A stretch of DNA of 64,000 bases from Bacteroidota bacterium (GTDB lineage: Bacteria; Bacteroidota; Bacteroidia; UBA4408): positions 1 through 64,000 of the forward strand of contig JADKCP010000007.1 in the NCBI GenBank assembly GCA_016718805.1. The letters run 5' to 3'. Shown one piece after another: positions 53,288-61,824 of this stretch (its first letter is position 1; the number at the start of each line of letters is the position of its first letter). Under the pieces are notes generated by a model. The model was not told the DNA's origin and did no database searches. It saw nothing but the letters and a program-made list of their open reading frames with translations. Position numbers and translations under genes: made by a program.

Positions 53288-54616
53288 TTAAAGCATTGAA
53301 CTAGCAAGATTTGCTAACTCACTTCGTTCTCCGCGTTCGAGCGTCATGTGTGCATACAATTTGTTGTTGCTCATTTTATCAATCAAATAAGATAATCCAT
53401 TACTGTGTGTATCAAGATAAGGAGTATCAATTTGAAAAATATCGCCTGTAAATACAATTTTAGTGTTTTCGCCTGCGCGCGTTATGATGGTTTTAATTTC
53501 GTGAGGTGTTAAGTTTTGCGCTTCATCAATAATGAAAAATATATTCGACAAACTTCTTCCTCGAATATAGGCCAAAGGTGTAATGTGCAGCTTTTCCTTT
53601 TCAACCATTTCGCTAATTTTTTGATGCTCGCGATCGGTTTCCTTGTATTGACTTTGAATAAATTTAAGGTTATCCCACAGCGGTTCCATGTAAGGATTTA
53701 TTTTAGATTTTATATCTCCCGGAAGGTAACCGATGTCTTTATTACTAAGTGGAACTATAGGACGAGCCAAATATATTTGATGAAAATTCATTTTTTGCGC
53801 CATAGCCCCTGCTAATGCCAGTAAGGTTTTGCCGGTACCTGCAACACCTTGTATGGTTACGAGCAATACATTTGGATTCATAATAGCATGCATGGCAAAT
53901 GTTTGCTCCACATTGCGGGCCTTAATTCCATATGCCGATTCCTTGTTTACTTTTTCAATGAGCTCTGTTTCGGGATTGTAGTAGGCAAGTGCTGAAGTAT
54001 CGCCAAACTTCAGTGTGTAATAATGATTGGCAATAGGATTTTTTAATTTAATGGCTGATGGTTTGCAAAATCCTTGTTGGTAAATAGCATTGATTGCTGC
54101 TACAGGAACATCTTCAATTAGGGTGTTTCCTTTATAAAGTAAATCAATGTCTTTTATTTTCCCGGTTAAGAAATCTTCTGCAAATAGTTTTAACGATTTA
54201 GCTTTGAGTCGCAGGTTGATGTCTTTAGAAACCAATATTACCTCTCGATTCGGGAATTCGGACTTAAGATGCAAGGCAGCATTTAAAATATTGTGGTCGG
54301 CTTTTTTCTCACCAAAAATTTTGTTGGCATCGAGTTCATTGCGTTCATCCATCAACACCTTAAACTTACCACGGGTAGGACCATTTATAGGAATCCAATC
54401 GTTGAGCAGGTATTTTTTTGAAAGTTCATCGAGACTACGAATAAACTCTCGTGCTTCAAAATTAATAACGTCGTTTCCTTTTTTAAAGCGGTCGACTTCT
54501 TCAAGAACAGTAATGGGTATTGCAACATCGTGTTCTTTAAAACTGTAAAATGCATTGTGGTCAAACAAAAGTACGGATGTGTCGAGCACAAAAATTTTTT
54601 TCTCTTTTTTTGCCAT
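53288..54616 (-). CDS. PhoH2-type protein: PIN ribonuclease domain fused to PhoH ATPase/helicase
   Basis: A 442-residue protein with an N-terminal PIN domain at about 5-150 (KIFVLDTSVLLFDHN, VILVSKDINLRLKA), which carries the acidic metal-binding residues. A C-terminal PhoH domain at about 230-440 has Walker A (IQGVAGTGKTLLALAGAMAQ), Walker B (FFIIDEAQNLTPHEIKTIIT) and KIVFTGDIFQIDTPYLD. PhoH2 proteins unwind and cleave RNA in an ATP-dependent way. The residues needed for both activities are present. It appears to be the first gene of a short unit with the DUF4157-like gene. Confidence 0.93.
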   Translation of the reverse strand: MAKKEKKIFVLDTSVLLFDHNAFYSFKEHDVAIPITVLEEVDRFKKGNDVINFEAREFIRSLDELSKKYLLNDWIPINGPTRGKFKVLMDERNELDANKIFGEKKADHNILNAALHLKSEFPNREVILVSKDINLRLKAKSLKLFAEDFLTGKIKDIDLLYKGNTLIEDVPVAAINAIYQQGFCKPSAIKLKNPIANHYYTLKFGDTSALAYYNPETELIEKVNKESAYGIKARNVEQTFAMHAIMNPNVLLVTIQGVAGTGKTLLALAGAMAQKMNFHQIYLARPIVPLSNKDIGYLPGDIKSKINPYMEPLWDNLKFIQSQYKETDREHQKISEMVEKEKLHITPLAYIRGRSLSNIFFIIDEAQNLTPHEIKTIITRAGENTKIVFTGDIFQIDTPYLDTHSNGLSYLIDKMSNNKLYAHMTLERGERSELANLASSML

Positions 54617-54720
54617 GAGTATACTATTTTAGTTTATCAGTCAACAGCTTGTCAATGAACGTTTGTGAAGGTTTTTCCTTGTTACTGCCATTCGTTTCAA
54701 TTAAATTGAACCATTAACCT

Positions 54721-54891
54721 ATGTCAAACTTAACGGTAAAATATTTTAAGAATTTAAGACAGAATGTGTTTTTACAAACAAAGTTATTCACCGGAGAAAA
54801 AATGGAACTAACTTCGAAAGTTCAGGTCGAAAAAATTGTATTTAGAAGGTGTGTAAGATGTTATGCAAAAAAAACTAAGAAGTTAAATTAA
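54721..54891 (+). CDS. Possible 56-residue basic protein with a CxxC motif
   Basis: An ATG-to-TAA frame encodes 56 residues ending just before the stop of the DUF4258 gene on the other strand. It is rich in Lys and Arg and includes VFRRCVRCYAKKTKKLN. It is divergent from PhoH and convergent with DUF4258. No family is recognised, and a frame this short in A-rich DNA can arise by chance. Confidence 0.25.
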   Translation: MSNLTVKYFKNLRQNVFLQTKLFTGEKMELTSKVQVEKIVFRRCVRCYAKKTKKLN

Positions 54892-54894
54892 TCC

Positions 54895-55299
54895 TTACTC
54901 ACACTCACAGCCAACATCGTCTTTCTTTCCCAAATCAATGGCTGTAATTACTTTGGTCGTGCTATCGCATTCGGCAAACACAATGCGAACTTGTTGCCCG
55001 TCGGCAGTGTTGCCTTCTAAAGCGTATGATGGACAAGGCTTATCGTGTACTTGACTTTTATCGTAATTAATTTCTCCGTTCTTTAATATTTCCAACACTT
55101 CGCTTTCGCTGATACTGCGACATTGCATGCGGCATTGAGCATGTTTGGTGTACTGCAATTGTTTACTTTGTAGCTTCCCGTGAATAACTTCTGAAGGTGA
55201 TTTATAAACATTTCTTTCTTTAAAAACAAAAAAATACATGATGATGCTGCCTAATACAACACCCATTAAAAACAACCTTATTCGCTTGGCATTCGTCAT
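54895..55299 (-). CDS. DUF4258 protein with N-terminal membrane anchor
   Basis: About 134 residues from the ATG at 55299 (MTNAKRIRLFLMGVVLGSII); a TTG two codons upstream is less likely. One membrane helix (about 8-26) anchors a DUF4258 domain at about 50-125 (YTKHAQCRMQCRSISESEVL, EVLEILKNGEINYDKSQV, QQVRIVFAECDSTTKVITAI). Several cysteines, including a C-terminal CECE, may form disulfides or bind metal in the periplasm. DUF4258 resembles toxin-like BrnT/RelE-fold domains, but I see no antitoxin here. Function unknown. Confidence 0.75.
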   Translation of the reverse strand: MTNAKRIRLFLMGVVLGSIIMYFFVFKERNVYKSPSEVIHGKLQSKQLQYTKHAQCRMQCRSISESEVLEILKNGEINYDKSQVHDKPCPSYALEGNTADGQQVRIVFAECDSTTKVITAIDLGKKDDVGCECE

Positions 55300-55360
55300 A
55301 TTCAATAAATTAATTCACAAGTTTTTTACCTGCGATTGATAACTATTTTTACTTAAAAAA

Positions 55361-56581
55361 TTAAATTACTGCCATCAATAAGTCTATGTCCTTATAGGGC
55401 AAATGATAGGTTTCACCTAAAAAGCGGTTGGTAAGTATGCCACTGTAAACATACACTCCATGACGCACCCCGCTATCGCGACGTAACATATTATCAATAC
55501 CACCTTCCTCACCAATGCTCAACAGTATTGGTGCAAATATATTGCTGAGTGCATAAGAAGCAGTACGTGAAACTCGAGAAGCTATATTCGGCACACAATA
55601 ATGTATCACGCCATGTTTGCGGAATACAGGATGTGTGTGATTCGTAATTTCAGATGTTTCAAACACTCCCCCTTGATCAATACTAATATCAATAAGTACC
55701 GCTCCATACTTCATTTCCATCACCATTTCTTCGGTAACTACACAGGGAGTTCGACCATGTGGTGCGCGTATGGCTCCAATAACCACATCGGCGGTTTTTA
55801 ATGCTTTGCTCACTACTTTAGGTTGCAGCAAACTGGTAAAAACACGCATACCTAAATCACTTTGTAAACGTCGAAGGCGGTAAACAGAATTATCAAAAAT
55901 CTTCACCGAAGCTCCCAATCCCAATGCTGCACGAGTCGCAAATTCGCCAACAGTGCCGGCTCCTAAAATAACAACATCGGTTGGCGAAACACCCGTGATT
56001 CCACCAAACATTGAACCTTGGCCTATGCTCAAATTACTTAAGTACTCGGCTGCAATCAATATGGAAGTATTCCCGGCAATTTCGCTCATGGCGCGTATTA
56101 TCGGATAAATTCCATCACGGTCTTTAATGTAATCGTAAGCAATAGCTGTTACTTTTTTATCAATTAATTGCTTCACATAATTTGCCGGTTGAACTGCGAA
56201 TTGCAAGGCCGATATTAAGGTTTGCTTGCGCTGCATCATGTCAATTTCGGCAGGCGAAGGAGGAGCAACTTTTAAAACTATATCGGCTTTGTACACCTCT
56301 TCAGGGCTATATACAATTTGAGCTCCAGCTTCGCTATAATCCTTATCGGCAAAATTAGCTGCTTTACCCGAATTAGTTTCAATCACTACTTGATGACCGT
56401 TGTTTACCAATAAGGCAACGGCATCGGGCACCAGGGCAATTCGATTTTCTTGAAATGAAATTTCTTTGGGAATTCCTATGTAAAGTTGACCTTTTTTACG
56501 GCCAACTTCAAGCATTTCTTCCTGAGGCATCAGGCCACCTTGCTTTTGCAGGCTCAATAACACATCTTTTGATGTTATCAT
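55361..56581 (-). CDS. ald: Alanine dehydrogenase
   Basis: A 406-residue protein of the alanine dehydrogenase/pyridine nucleotide transhydrogenase family, interconverting alanine and pyruvate plus ammonia with NAD. It has the N-terminal substrate domain (GIPKEISFQENRIALVPDAV, NHGHQVV-like NNGHQVVIETNSG, KVAPPSPAEIDMM) and a dinucleotide-binding loop (VVILGAGTVGEFATRAALGL). A conserved C-terminal core follows (GVIHYCVPNIASRVSRTASY). It carries about 30 extra N-terminal residues compared with the classic enzyme, as usual in Bacteroidota. It lies about 170 bp downstream of tsaE on the same strand and has its own TAAATTTG promoter-like box. Confidence 0.9.
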   Translation of the reverse strand: MITSKDVLLSLQKQGGLMPQEEMLEVGRKKGQLYIGIPKEISFQENRIALVPDAVALLVNNGHQVVIETNSGKAANFADKDYSEAGAQIVYSPEEVYKADIVLKVAPPSPAEIDMMQRKQTLISALQFAVQPANYVKQLIDKKVTAIAYDYIKDRDGIYPIIRAMSEIAGNTSILIAAEYLSNLSIGQGSMFGGITGVSPTDVVILGAGTVGEFATRAALGLGASVKIFDNSVYRLRRLQSDLGMRVFTSLLQPKVVSKALKTADVVIGAIRAPHGRTPCVVTEEMVMEMKYGAVLIDISIDQGGVFETSEITNHTHPVFRKHGVIHYCVPNIASRVSRTASYALSNIFAPILLSIGEEGGIDNMLRRDSGVRHGVYVYSGILTNRFLGETYHLPYKDIDLLMAVI

Positions 56582-56606
56582 AATTTGTTTAACGGAATCG
56601 TTTCTA

Positions 56607-56614
56607 CAAATTTA
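56607..56614 (-). promoter_or_regulatory. Predicted -7 element for alanine dehydrogenase
   Basis: The minus strand reads TAAATTTG, matching TAnnTTTG, and ends 25 bp before the ATG at 56581. Confidence 0.4.
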
Positions 56615-56753
56615 AAATTAAATTAAAGTGAAAACAATATTTTTTTAGTAGAGTTCTTCATATTAAAAACAATTTGTTTTTTAAAGAAGTAGCATCAACA
56701 AAATACCAGCAAAAAAGCCACTTCCAACCTCTTTGAAACAAGCATTTTGCTAC

Positions 56754-57170
56754 TTATTCAAGTTTAAGACTAATCTCTCGCTCACCATCTGTAACTTGTA
56801 TAGTTATCGATATGCAATCGGTAGGCAAAAGACTTTGAATTTTTTCGGGCCATTCGATAAGGCAATAATTTCCACTATAAAAATATTCTTCACAGCCCAT
56901 GTCGAGTGCTTCTGTTTCTTTGTTCAAGCGATAAAAATCGAAATGATAAATGTGCTTTTCGTCACCGTATTTATAGTCATTCACCAGCGAAAAGGTTGGA
57001 CTTGAAACAGTATCCTTACTCCCCAAAGCTTTGCAAATAGCTTTTATTAAAGTGGTTTTACCCGCTCCCATTTCGCCATAAAATGCAATTACTTTGTGCT
57101 CAGCAAACAATGAAACAAGGTGCTTAGCAAGCAACTCTAAATCGGCTAGGGAGGTTGCTACAAGTTTCAT
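56754..57170 (-). CDS. tsaE: tRNA t6A biosynthesis ATPase TsaE
   Basis: A 138-residue ATPase required, with TsaB, TsaC and TsaD, to make N6-threonylcarbamoyladenosine at tRNA position 37. Walker A is in FYGEMGAGKTTLIKAICKAL. Family motifs are SPTFSLVNDYKYG, IYHFDFYRLNKETEALDMGC and CLIEWPEKIQSLLP. The ATG lies 1 bp after the porX stop, so the two genes are almost certainly co-translated, an arrangement I recall as frequent in Bacteroidota. Confidence 0.94.
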   Translation of the reverse strand: MKLVATSLADLELLAKHLVSLFAEHKVIAFYGEMGAGKTTLIKAICKALGSKDTVSSPTFSLVNDYKYGDEKHIYHFDFYRLNKETEALDMGCEEYFYSGNYCLIEWPEKIQSLLPTDCISITIQVTDGEREISLKLE

Positions 57171-57171
57171 A

Positions 57172-58725
57172 CTACTTACTACTCATGGTAATTACGGGTA
57201 TCAGCATTTCTTCGAGTGAAACACCACCGTGTTGAAAGGTATTGCGGTAATAGCTTACGTAATGGTTGTAATTGTTGGGATAAGCAAAAAACTTATCTTC
57301 TTTTGCAAAAACATAGGCAGAACTAACGTGCAATTTTGGCAAATAGGCATCGGCGGGATTACGGACTTCAAATACATCTTTCTTTACATAATCTAAACTT
57401 TTGCCTTGCTTGTAACGCAGATTGGTATTGGTATTTCTATCGCCAACTAATTTAGAAGGTTCCTTCACCAACACTGTTCCATGATCGGTAGTTAGCACCA
57501 CTTTGCATTTTTTTTCAGAAATCAATTTCAAAGCTTCCAACAAAGGAGAATGTTCAAACCAACTTTGTGTGATTGAGCGATAGGCCGATTCGTCGCTCGC
57601 TAATTCGCGTATAACCTCCATTTCGGTGCGGGCATGCGAGAGCATATCTACAAAGTTATAGACAATAACATTTAATTTATTTGTCATAAGATTGGGAATA
57701 CTTTCCACCAAACGCTTCCCGGCAGCAACGTTGGTAACTTTGGTGTAGGAGTATTTTACATTTTTCCCCAATCGTTTTAGTTGATCCGCCAAAAATTCGG
57801 CTTCATGTAAATTCTTTCCACCCTCATCCTCATCGTTTGACCATAGATTAGGAAACTTCTTTTCTATTTCAGAGGGCATCAATCCCGCAAAAATTGCATT
57901 GCGCGAATATTGCGTGGCTGTTGGTAAAATACCGCAATACATTTCTTCTTCCTCAATCCTAAAATATTCGGCAAATACATGTTGAATTACCTTCCATTGA
58001 TCAAATCTCAAATTATCAATTAGTACCATAAATACCGGCAAATCCTTATCGAGGTGATTGGCCACTTTATTTTTAAACAAGGTATGCGATAATAAAGGAG
58101 CTTTTTCTTTGCTGTTGTGTAACCAACTTAGGTAATTGCTTTCAACAAATTTAAAAAACTGCTGATTGGCTTCAGTCTTCTGCATTTGCAACACCTCTGA
58201 CATTCCACTGTCCTTTGACTTTTCGAGTTCGAGCTCCCAAAAAATCAACTTTTGATACACCTCTTTCCACTCATCAAAATTAAGTTTATCACTCAAGGTG
58301 ATTCCAATATTTCTAAAATCTTGTTGGTAGGCAGAAGTAGTTTTTTCGCTGATAAGGCGCTTGTTATCGAGATTTTTTTTGATGCTCAATAAAATTTGAT
58401 TGGGATTCACCGGTTTAATTAAATAATCCGATATTTTTGAACCTATGGCATCTTCCATAATGCTCTCTTCCTCGCTTTTGGTAATCATTACAACAGGTAA
58501 ATCGTTGCGCAAATTTTTAATTTTTGCGAGTGTTTCGATGCCTGAAATTCCTGGCATATTTTCGTCTAGCAACACCAAATCTACCTGTTGCTGCTTAATA
58601 ATATCAATGGCTTCATCGCCATTTGTAGTAGTTATGAGCTCATAGCCTTTCTCTTTTAAAAAAAGAATGTGCGGCTTCAGTAAATCAATCTCGTCATCAG
58701 CCCATAAAATAGTTATTTTTGCCAT
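57172..58725 (-). CDS. porX: PorX: PglZ-domain response regulator of type IX secretion
   Basis: A 517-residue protein with a receiver domain at about 1-120 (ILWADDEIDLLKPHILFLKE, phospho-acceptor Asp in VDLVLLDENMPGISGIETL, KISDYLIKPVNPNQIL). A helical linker follows, then a PglZ-type alkaline phosphatase-like domain at about 205-515 (PVFMVLIDNLRFDQWKVI, LNVIVYNFVDMLSHARTEME, CKVVLTTDHGTVLVKEP). This is the architecture of PorX, which with the sensor PorY and sigma factor SigP controls T9SS genes. The PglZ domain in PorX hydrolyses oligonucleotides or phosphodiesters. The conserved metal-binding Asp and His (TTDHG) are present. Its presence fits the many T9SS tails in the window. Confidence 0.92.
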   Translation of the reverse strand: MAKITILWADDEIDLLKPHILFLKEKGYELITTTNGDEAIDIIKQQQVDLVLLDENMPGISGIETLAKIKNLRNDLPVVMITKSEEESIMEDAIGSKISDYLIKPVNPNQILLSIKKNLDNKRLISEKTTSAYQQDFRNIGITLSDKLNFDEWKEVYQKLIFWELELEKSKDSGMSEVLQMQKTEANQQFFKFVESNYLSWLHNSKEKAPLLSHTLFKNKVANHLDKDLPVFMVLIDNLRFDQWKVIQHVFAEYFRIEEEEMYCGILPTATQYSRNAIFAGLMPSEIEKKFPNLWSNDEDEGGKNLHEAEFLADQLKRLGKNVKYSYTKVTNVAAGKRLVESIPNLMTNKLNVIVYNFVDMLSHARTEMEVIRELASDESAYRSITQSWFEHSPLLEALKLISEKKCKVVLTTDHGTVLVKEPSKLVGDRNTNTNLRYKQGKSLDYVKKDVFEVRNPADAYLPKLHVSSAYVFAKEDKFFAYPNNYNHYVSYYRNTFQHGGVSLEEMLIPVITMSSK

Positions 58726-58788
58726 CCTGAGGTTTATAATATTTTGTTGTAAGAAGCCTTTACTACTGTAAAAAGCTTAAATCCATTA

Positions 58789-58796
58789 TATTTTTG
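58789..58796 (+). promoter_or_regulatory. Predicted -7 element for the HD phosphohydrolase gene
   Basis: TATTTTTG matches TAnnTTTG and ends 28 bp before the GTG start at 58825. Confidence 0.45.
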
Positions 58797-58824
58797 TCGA
58801 AATTAAACATTTAATATACACCAC

Positions 58825-60066
58825 GTGAAAGCCAATAGTGTTAACAAACGCAAAATCTTTAACGATCCAATCTATGGATTTATTACCCTTCCGGGAGAAT
58901 TAATTTTTGATTTGATCGAACATCCCTATTTTCAGCGATTGCGCCGTATAAAGCAATTGGGATTAACTGCATTGGTATATCCGGGTGCATTGCACACACG
59001 TTTTCATCATGCTATGGGTGCAATGTATTTAATGACACAAGCCATCGAAGTTTTACGTTCGAAAGGTGTTGAAATTACTGCAGCTGAAGCTGAAGGTGTT
59101 ACTGCAGCAATTTTACTGCACGACATAGGCCATGGTCCATTTTCACACGCACTCGAATCAAGTTTGGTGCATGGGGTGAGTCATGAAAAAATTTCGGAAT
59201 TGTTTATGGATAAGCTCAACCATGAATTTAATGGTGCCTTGAATTTGGCCATAACCATCTTCAAAAATGAGTATCCCAAAAAGTTTTTGCATCAATTGGT
59301 TTCGAGTCAGCTCGATATGGACCGCTTGGATTATTTGAAACGTGATAGTTTTTTTACCGGTGTGTCAGAAGGAATAATTAGTTCAGATCGCATACTAGCC
59401 ATGCTTACCGTTGTTAACGACTCCTTGGCCATTGAGGCAAAAGGTATTTACAGTATTGAAAAATTTATTATTGCCCGTCGTTTAATGTATTGGCAAGTGT
59501 ATTTACACAAAACAGTTTTATCGGCTGAGCATTTGTTGGTGAACATATTATCGCGTGCGAAAGAACTCACTGCAAAAGGGCATCAGTTGTTTGCAACACC
59601 GGCCTTGCAATTGTTATTACAAAACAATTATACCTTACGGGATTTTATTAAGAATGATAAGGTTTTGGATGCTTTCGCAGAATTGGATGATAACGATATT
59701 TATACTTCAATAAAAGTGTGGATGAACAATAATGACCGCATTTTATCGTTTTTGTGCAGGTGTTTGATGAATCGAAATTTATTTAAAGTTGAATTGCAAA
59801 ATGAGAATTTTTCGAGCGAGAAAATTTCTGAATTAAAAAATAAAGCGCGCAAGAAATATGAACTCAGTGAAGATGAAATTCACTATTTCGTTTTTACCGA
59901 GAGCATAAAAAATTCGGCATACAATCCGAGCAGTGAGCGAATCAGTATTGTGTATAAAGATGGGACAACTGTGGATATTGCGGATGCAGCGGATCAGTTA
60001 AATATTTCGGTATTGTCGCAAGCAGTGGAGAAATTTTTTATTTGTTATCCTAAGAATTTAGATTAA
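58825..60066 (+). CDS. HD-domain phosphohydrolase (SAMHD1/dNTPase-like)
   Basis: A 413-residue protein with an HD domain at about 45-210. The metal ligands are in HTRFHHAMGAMYLMTQAIEV and LLHDIGHGPFSHALESSLVH, and the distal Asp is in SSQLDMDRLDYLKRDSFFTG. The N-terminus (KIFNDPIYGFITLPGELIFD) and helical C-terminus match SAMHD1-like proteins, some of which are dNTP triphosphohydrolases. In Bacteroidota a gene of this type commonly precedes lpxD, as here. Start codon is GTG. The exact nucleotide substrate is not known. Confidence 0.88.
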   Translation: MKANSVNKRKIFNDPIYGFITLPGELIFDLIEHPYFQRLRRIKQLGLTALVYPGALHTRFHHAMGAMYLMTQAIEVLRSKGVEITAAEAEGVTAAILLHDIGHGPFSHALESSLVHGVSHEKISELFMDKLNHEFNGALNLAITIFKNEYPKKFLHQLVSSQLDMDRLDYLKRDSFFTGVSEGIISSDRILAMLTVVNDSLAIEAKGIYSIEKFIIARRLMYWQVYLHKTVLSAEHLLVNILSRAKELTAKGHQLFATPALQLLLQNNYTLRDFIKNDKVLDAFAELDDNDIYTSIKVWMNNNDRILSFLCRCLMNRNLFKVELQNENFSSEKISELKNKARKKYELSEDEIHYFVFTESIKNSAYNPSSERISIVYKDGTTVDIADAADQLNISVLSQAVEKFFICYPKNLD

Positions 60067-60343
60067 CTATTTTCAACAGGAATGCGGATTATTAGGATTG
60101 TCGAGGATTTATTTTGAGTTATAGTTAACTTATCATTTTACATCAATAAATTAAACTGTGCTGCAATTGCCGATTTGCATTACGAATAATAGTTTTCATC
60201 CAACTTTTTGATTTCGTACATTTCAATGTTTTTGTGGCGAAAATTTTTTACTTCTTTGTAAGCAGATTAAAAGATCACATTCTTTCATCCGGATATACTT
60301 TTCTCAACGATTTTGAGAAATTGGCTAAACCTAGAAAAAATTA

Positions 60344-60351
60344 TACTTTTG
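60344..60351 (+). promoter_or_regulatory. Predicted -7 element for lpxD, near-leaderless
   Basis: TACTTTTG matches TAnnTTTG and ends only 4 bp before the lpxD ATG at 60356. If used, transcription would begin at or within a few bases of the start codon. Confidence 0.4.
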
Positions 60352-60355
60352 AAAC

Positions 60356-61373
60356 ATGGAATTTACAGCAGCACAAATAGCAGCGCAACTAAATGGTGTA
60401 GTTGAAGGAAACCCTGAAGCTAAAGTTAGTTCGCTTTCAAAAATAGAAGAAGGACGAGCAGGAACCTTATCCTTTTTGGCCAATCCAAAATATGCTCAAT
60501 ACATTTATAGTACTGAAGCTTCGGTAGTTATTGTTAGTACTGATTTTATTGCCGAACAACCAGTGAAAGCTACCCTTGTTCGTGTAGCCGATGCGTATAA
60601 AAGCTTTGCCACTTTGCTGGAGTTTTACAATCAAATAAAATTAAAAAAAGCAGGGATTGAACAACCCAGTTTTATTTCTGACAAAGCAAGTATTGGCGAA
60701 AATGTATGTGGGAGCCTTTGCCTATGTTGGTAGTGGTGCGAAAATTGGAAAAAATGTAAAAATTTACCCGCATAGTTTTATTGGCGATAATGTGGTTATT
60801 GGTGATGACACTACCCTATTTTCGGGAGTGAAAATATACAGCGATTGCAGTGTTGGAGCGCATTGCACTTTGCATTCAGGAGTAATTATTGGTGGAGATG
60901 GTTTTGGTTTTGCACCCAATAGCGAAAACAATTACAACAAAGTTCCACAAATCGGTAATGTAGTAATTGAGGACCGCGTTGAAATTGGTTCTAACACAAC
61001 AATCGACAGGGCTACATTAGGCTCAACCATTGTTCGTAAAGGGGTGAAATTAGATAACCTTATTCAAATTGCACACAACGTAGAAATAGGAGAAAATACG
61101 GTAATTGCTGCACAAACAGGAATAGCCGGTTCAACTAAAATTGGACGCGATTGCATGATTGGCGGGCAAGTAGGAATAGTTGGACATATCAGCATAGCAA
61201 ACGGAGTAAAAATAGCTGCTCAATCGGGAATTGGACAAAGCATAAGCAAAGAAAACGAAATTGTACAAGGCTCCCCTGCCTTTAACATTGGTGAATACAA
61301 ACGCTCTTACGTAGTTTTCCGAAATTTACCAGATTTGCAAAACCGGGTGAAGGATATTGAAAAAACTAAGTAA
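60356..61373 (+). pseudogene. lpxD: LpxD, UDP-3-O-acylglucosamine N-acyltransferase, frameshifted
   Basis: The 5' frame encodes the uridine-binding domain (LSKIEEGRAGTLSFLANPKY, ADAYKSFATLLEFYNQIK) and then stops at 60733. The 3' frame continues the left-handed hexapeptide helix (GAKIGKNVKIYPHSFIGDNV, HSGVIIGGDGFGFAPN, LDNLIQIAHNVEIGENTVIA with the catalytic His). At 60704-60710 the text GTATGTG should read GTATATGTG; restoring two bases joins the frames as SIGENVYVGAFAYVGSG. The repaired protein has 339 residues, exactly the usual length. LpxD adds the second N-linked acyl chain of lipid A and is normally essential, so a sequence error is more likely than true loss. Confidence 0.9.
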
Positions 61374-61495
61374 CGATTAGTAGCTTATTACTTTTAATTA
61401 GCTTCAGGTTATTCCACATTCTTAGCTTAGTTTACAACTATGCTTTTCATGCTTTTTTCTCATACATCAATATATATATTAGTTTAAAAATAATT

Positions 61496-61699
61496 CAGTG
61501 TAGTTACAAACTACGCTGAGTTGTGGTTGAAAAATATTTCGGGTGTAGTAAATGTGTTCGAAATTTTACTGATTAAAGCACAGTGTTCTAAATTTTACTG
61601 ATTAAAACACACGAATCTGAAGATTCGCGCGAGTAAAGGCGAGTAAGGGTGTATGCTATCGTGTTACAAAATATTTCAGCGTAGTTGCAAACTACGCTG
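61496..61699 (+). repeat. Cluster of palindromes and direct repeats
   Basis: Within the 451-bp gap 61374-61824 I see no gene but several repeats. Two copies of a palindrome are present: CAGCGTAGTT-gca-AACTACGCTG is perfect at 61677-61699, and a one-mismatch copy lies at 61496-61518. Both are followed by AGTTGT. Between them is a direct repeat, GTGTTCGAAATTTTACTGAT at 61554 and GTGTTCTAAATTTTACTGAT at 61583, spaced 29 bp. A perfect 7-bp palindrome (CGAATCT-ga-AGATTCG) is at 61612-61627. The symmetrical arrangement suggests a small non-autonomous element bounded by the two palindromes. Confidence 0.75.
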
Positions 61700-61786
61700 A
61701 GTTGTTTATTCTATGCAAATTTTCTAAAATTTAAGTTATTTTAATTCCATCCAAATTAACTGTACAAAAACTTATTAAACGGTTAG

Positions 61787-61814
61787 TTTGAAATAGTTAA
61801 TGTAGTTAAATTTG
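61787..61814 (+). promoter_or_regulatory. Predicted promoter of the 721-residue T9SS gene
   Basis: TTTG at 61787-61790 and TAAATTTG at 61807-61814 match the -33 and -7 boxes with a 16-bp spacer. The ATG at 61825 is 10 bp beyond, giving a very short leader. Confidence 0.45.
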
Positions 61815-61824
61815 TTTAAAAAAA

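Noticed and set aside
57172..58725. A BREX/Pgl defence system, because of the PglZ domain
   Set aside because: The PglZ domain is fused to a receiver domain as in PorX, and no brxA-L or pgl partner genes are present.
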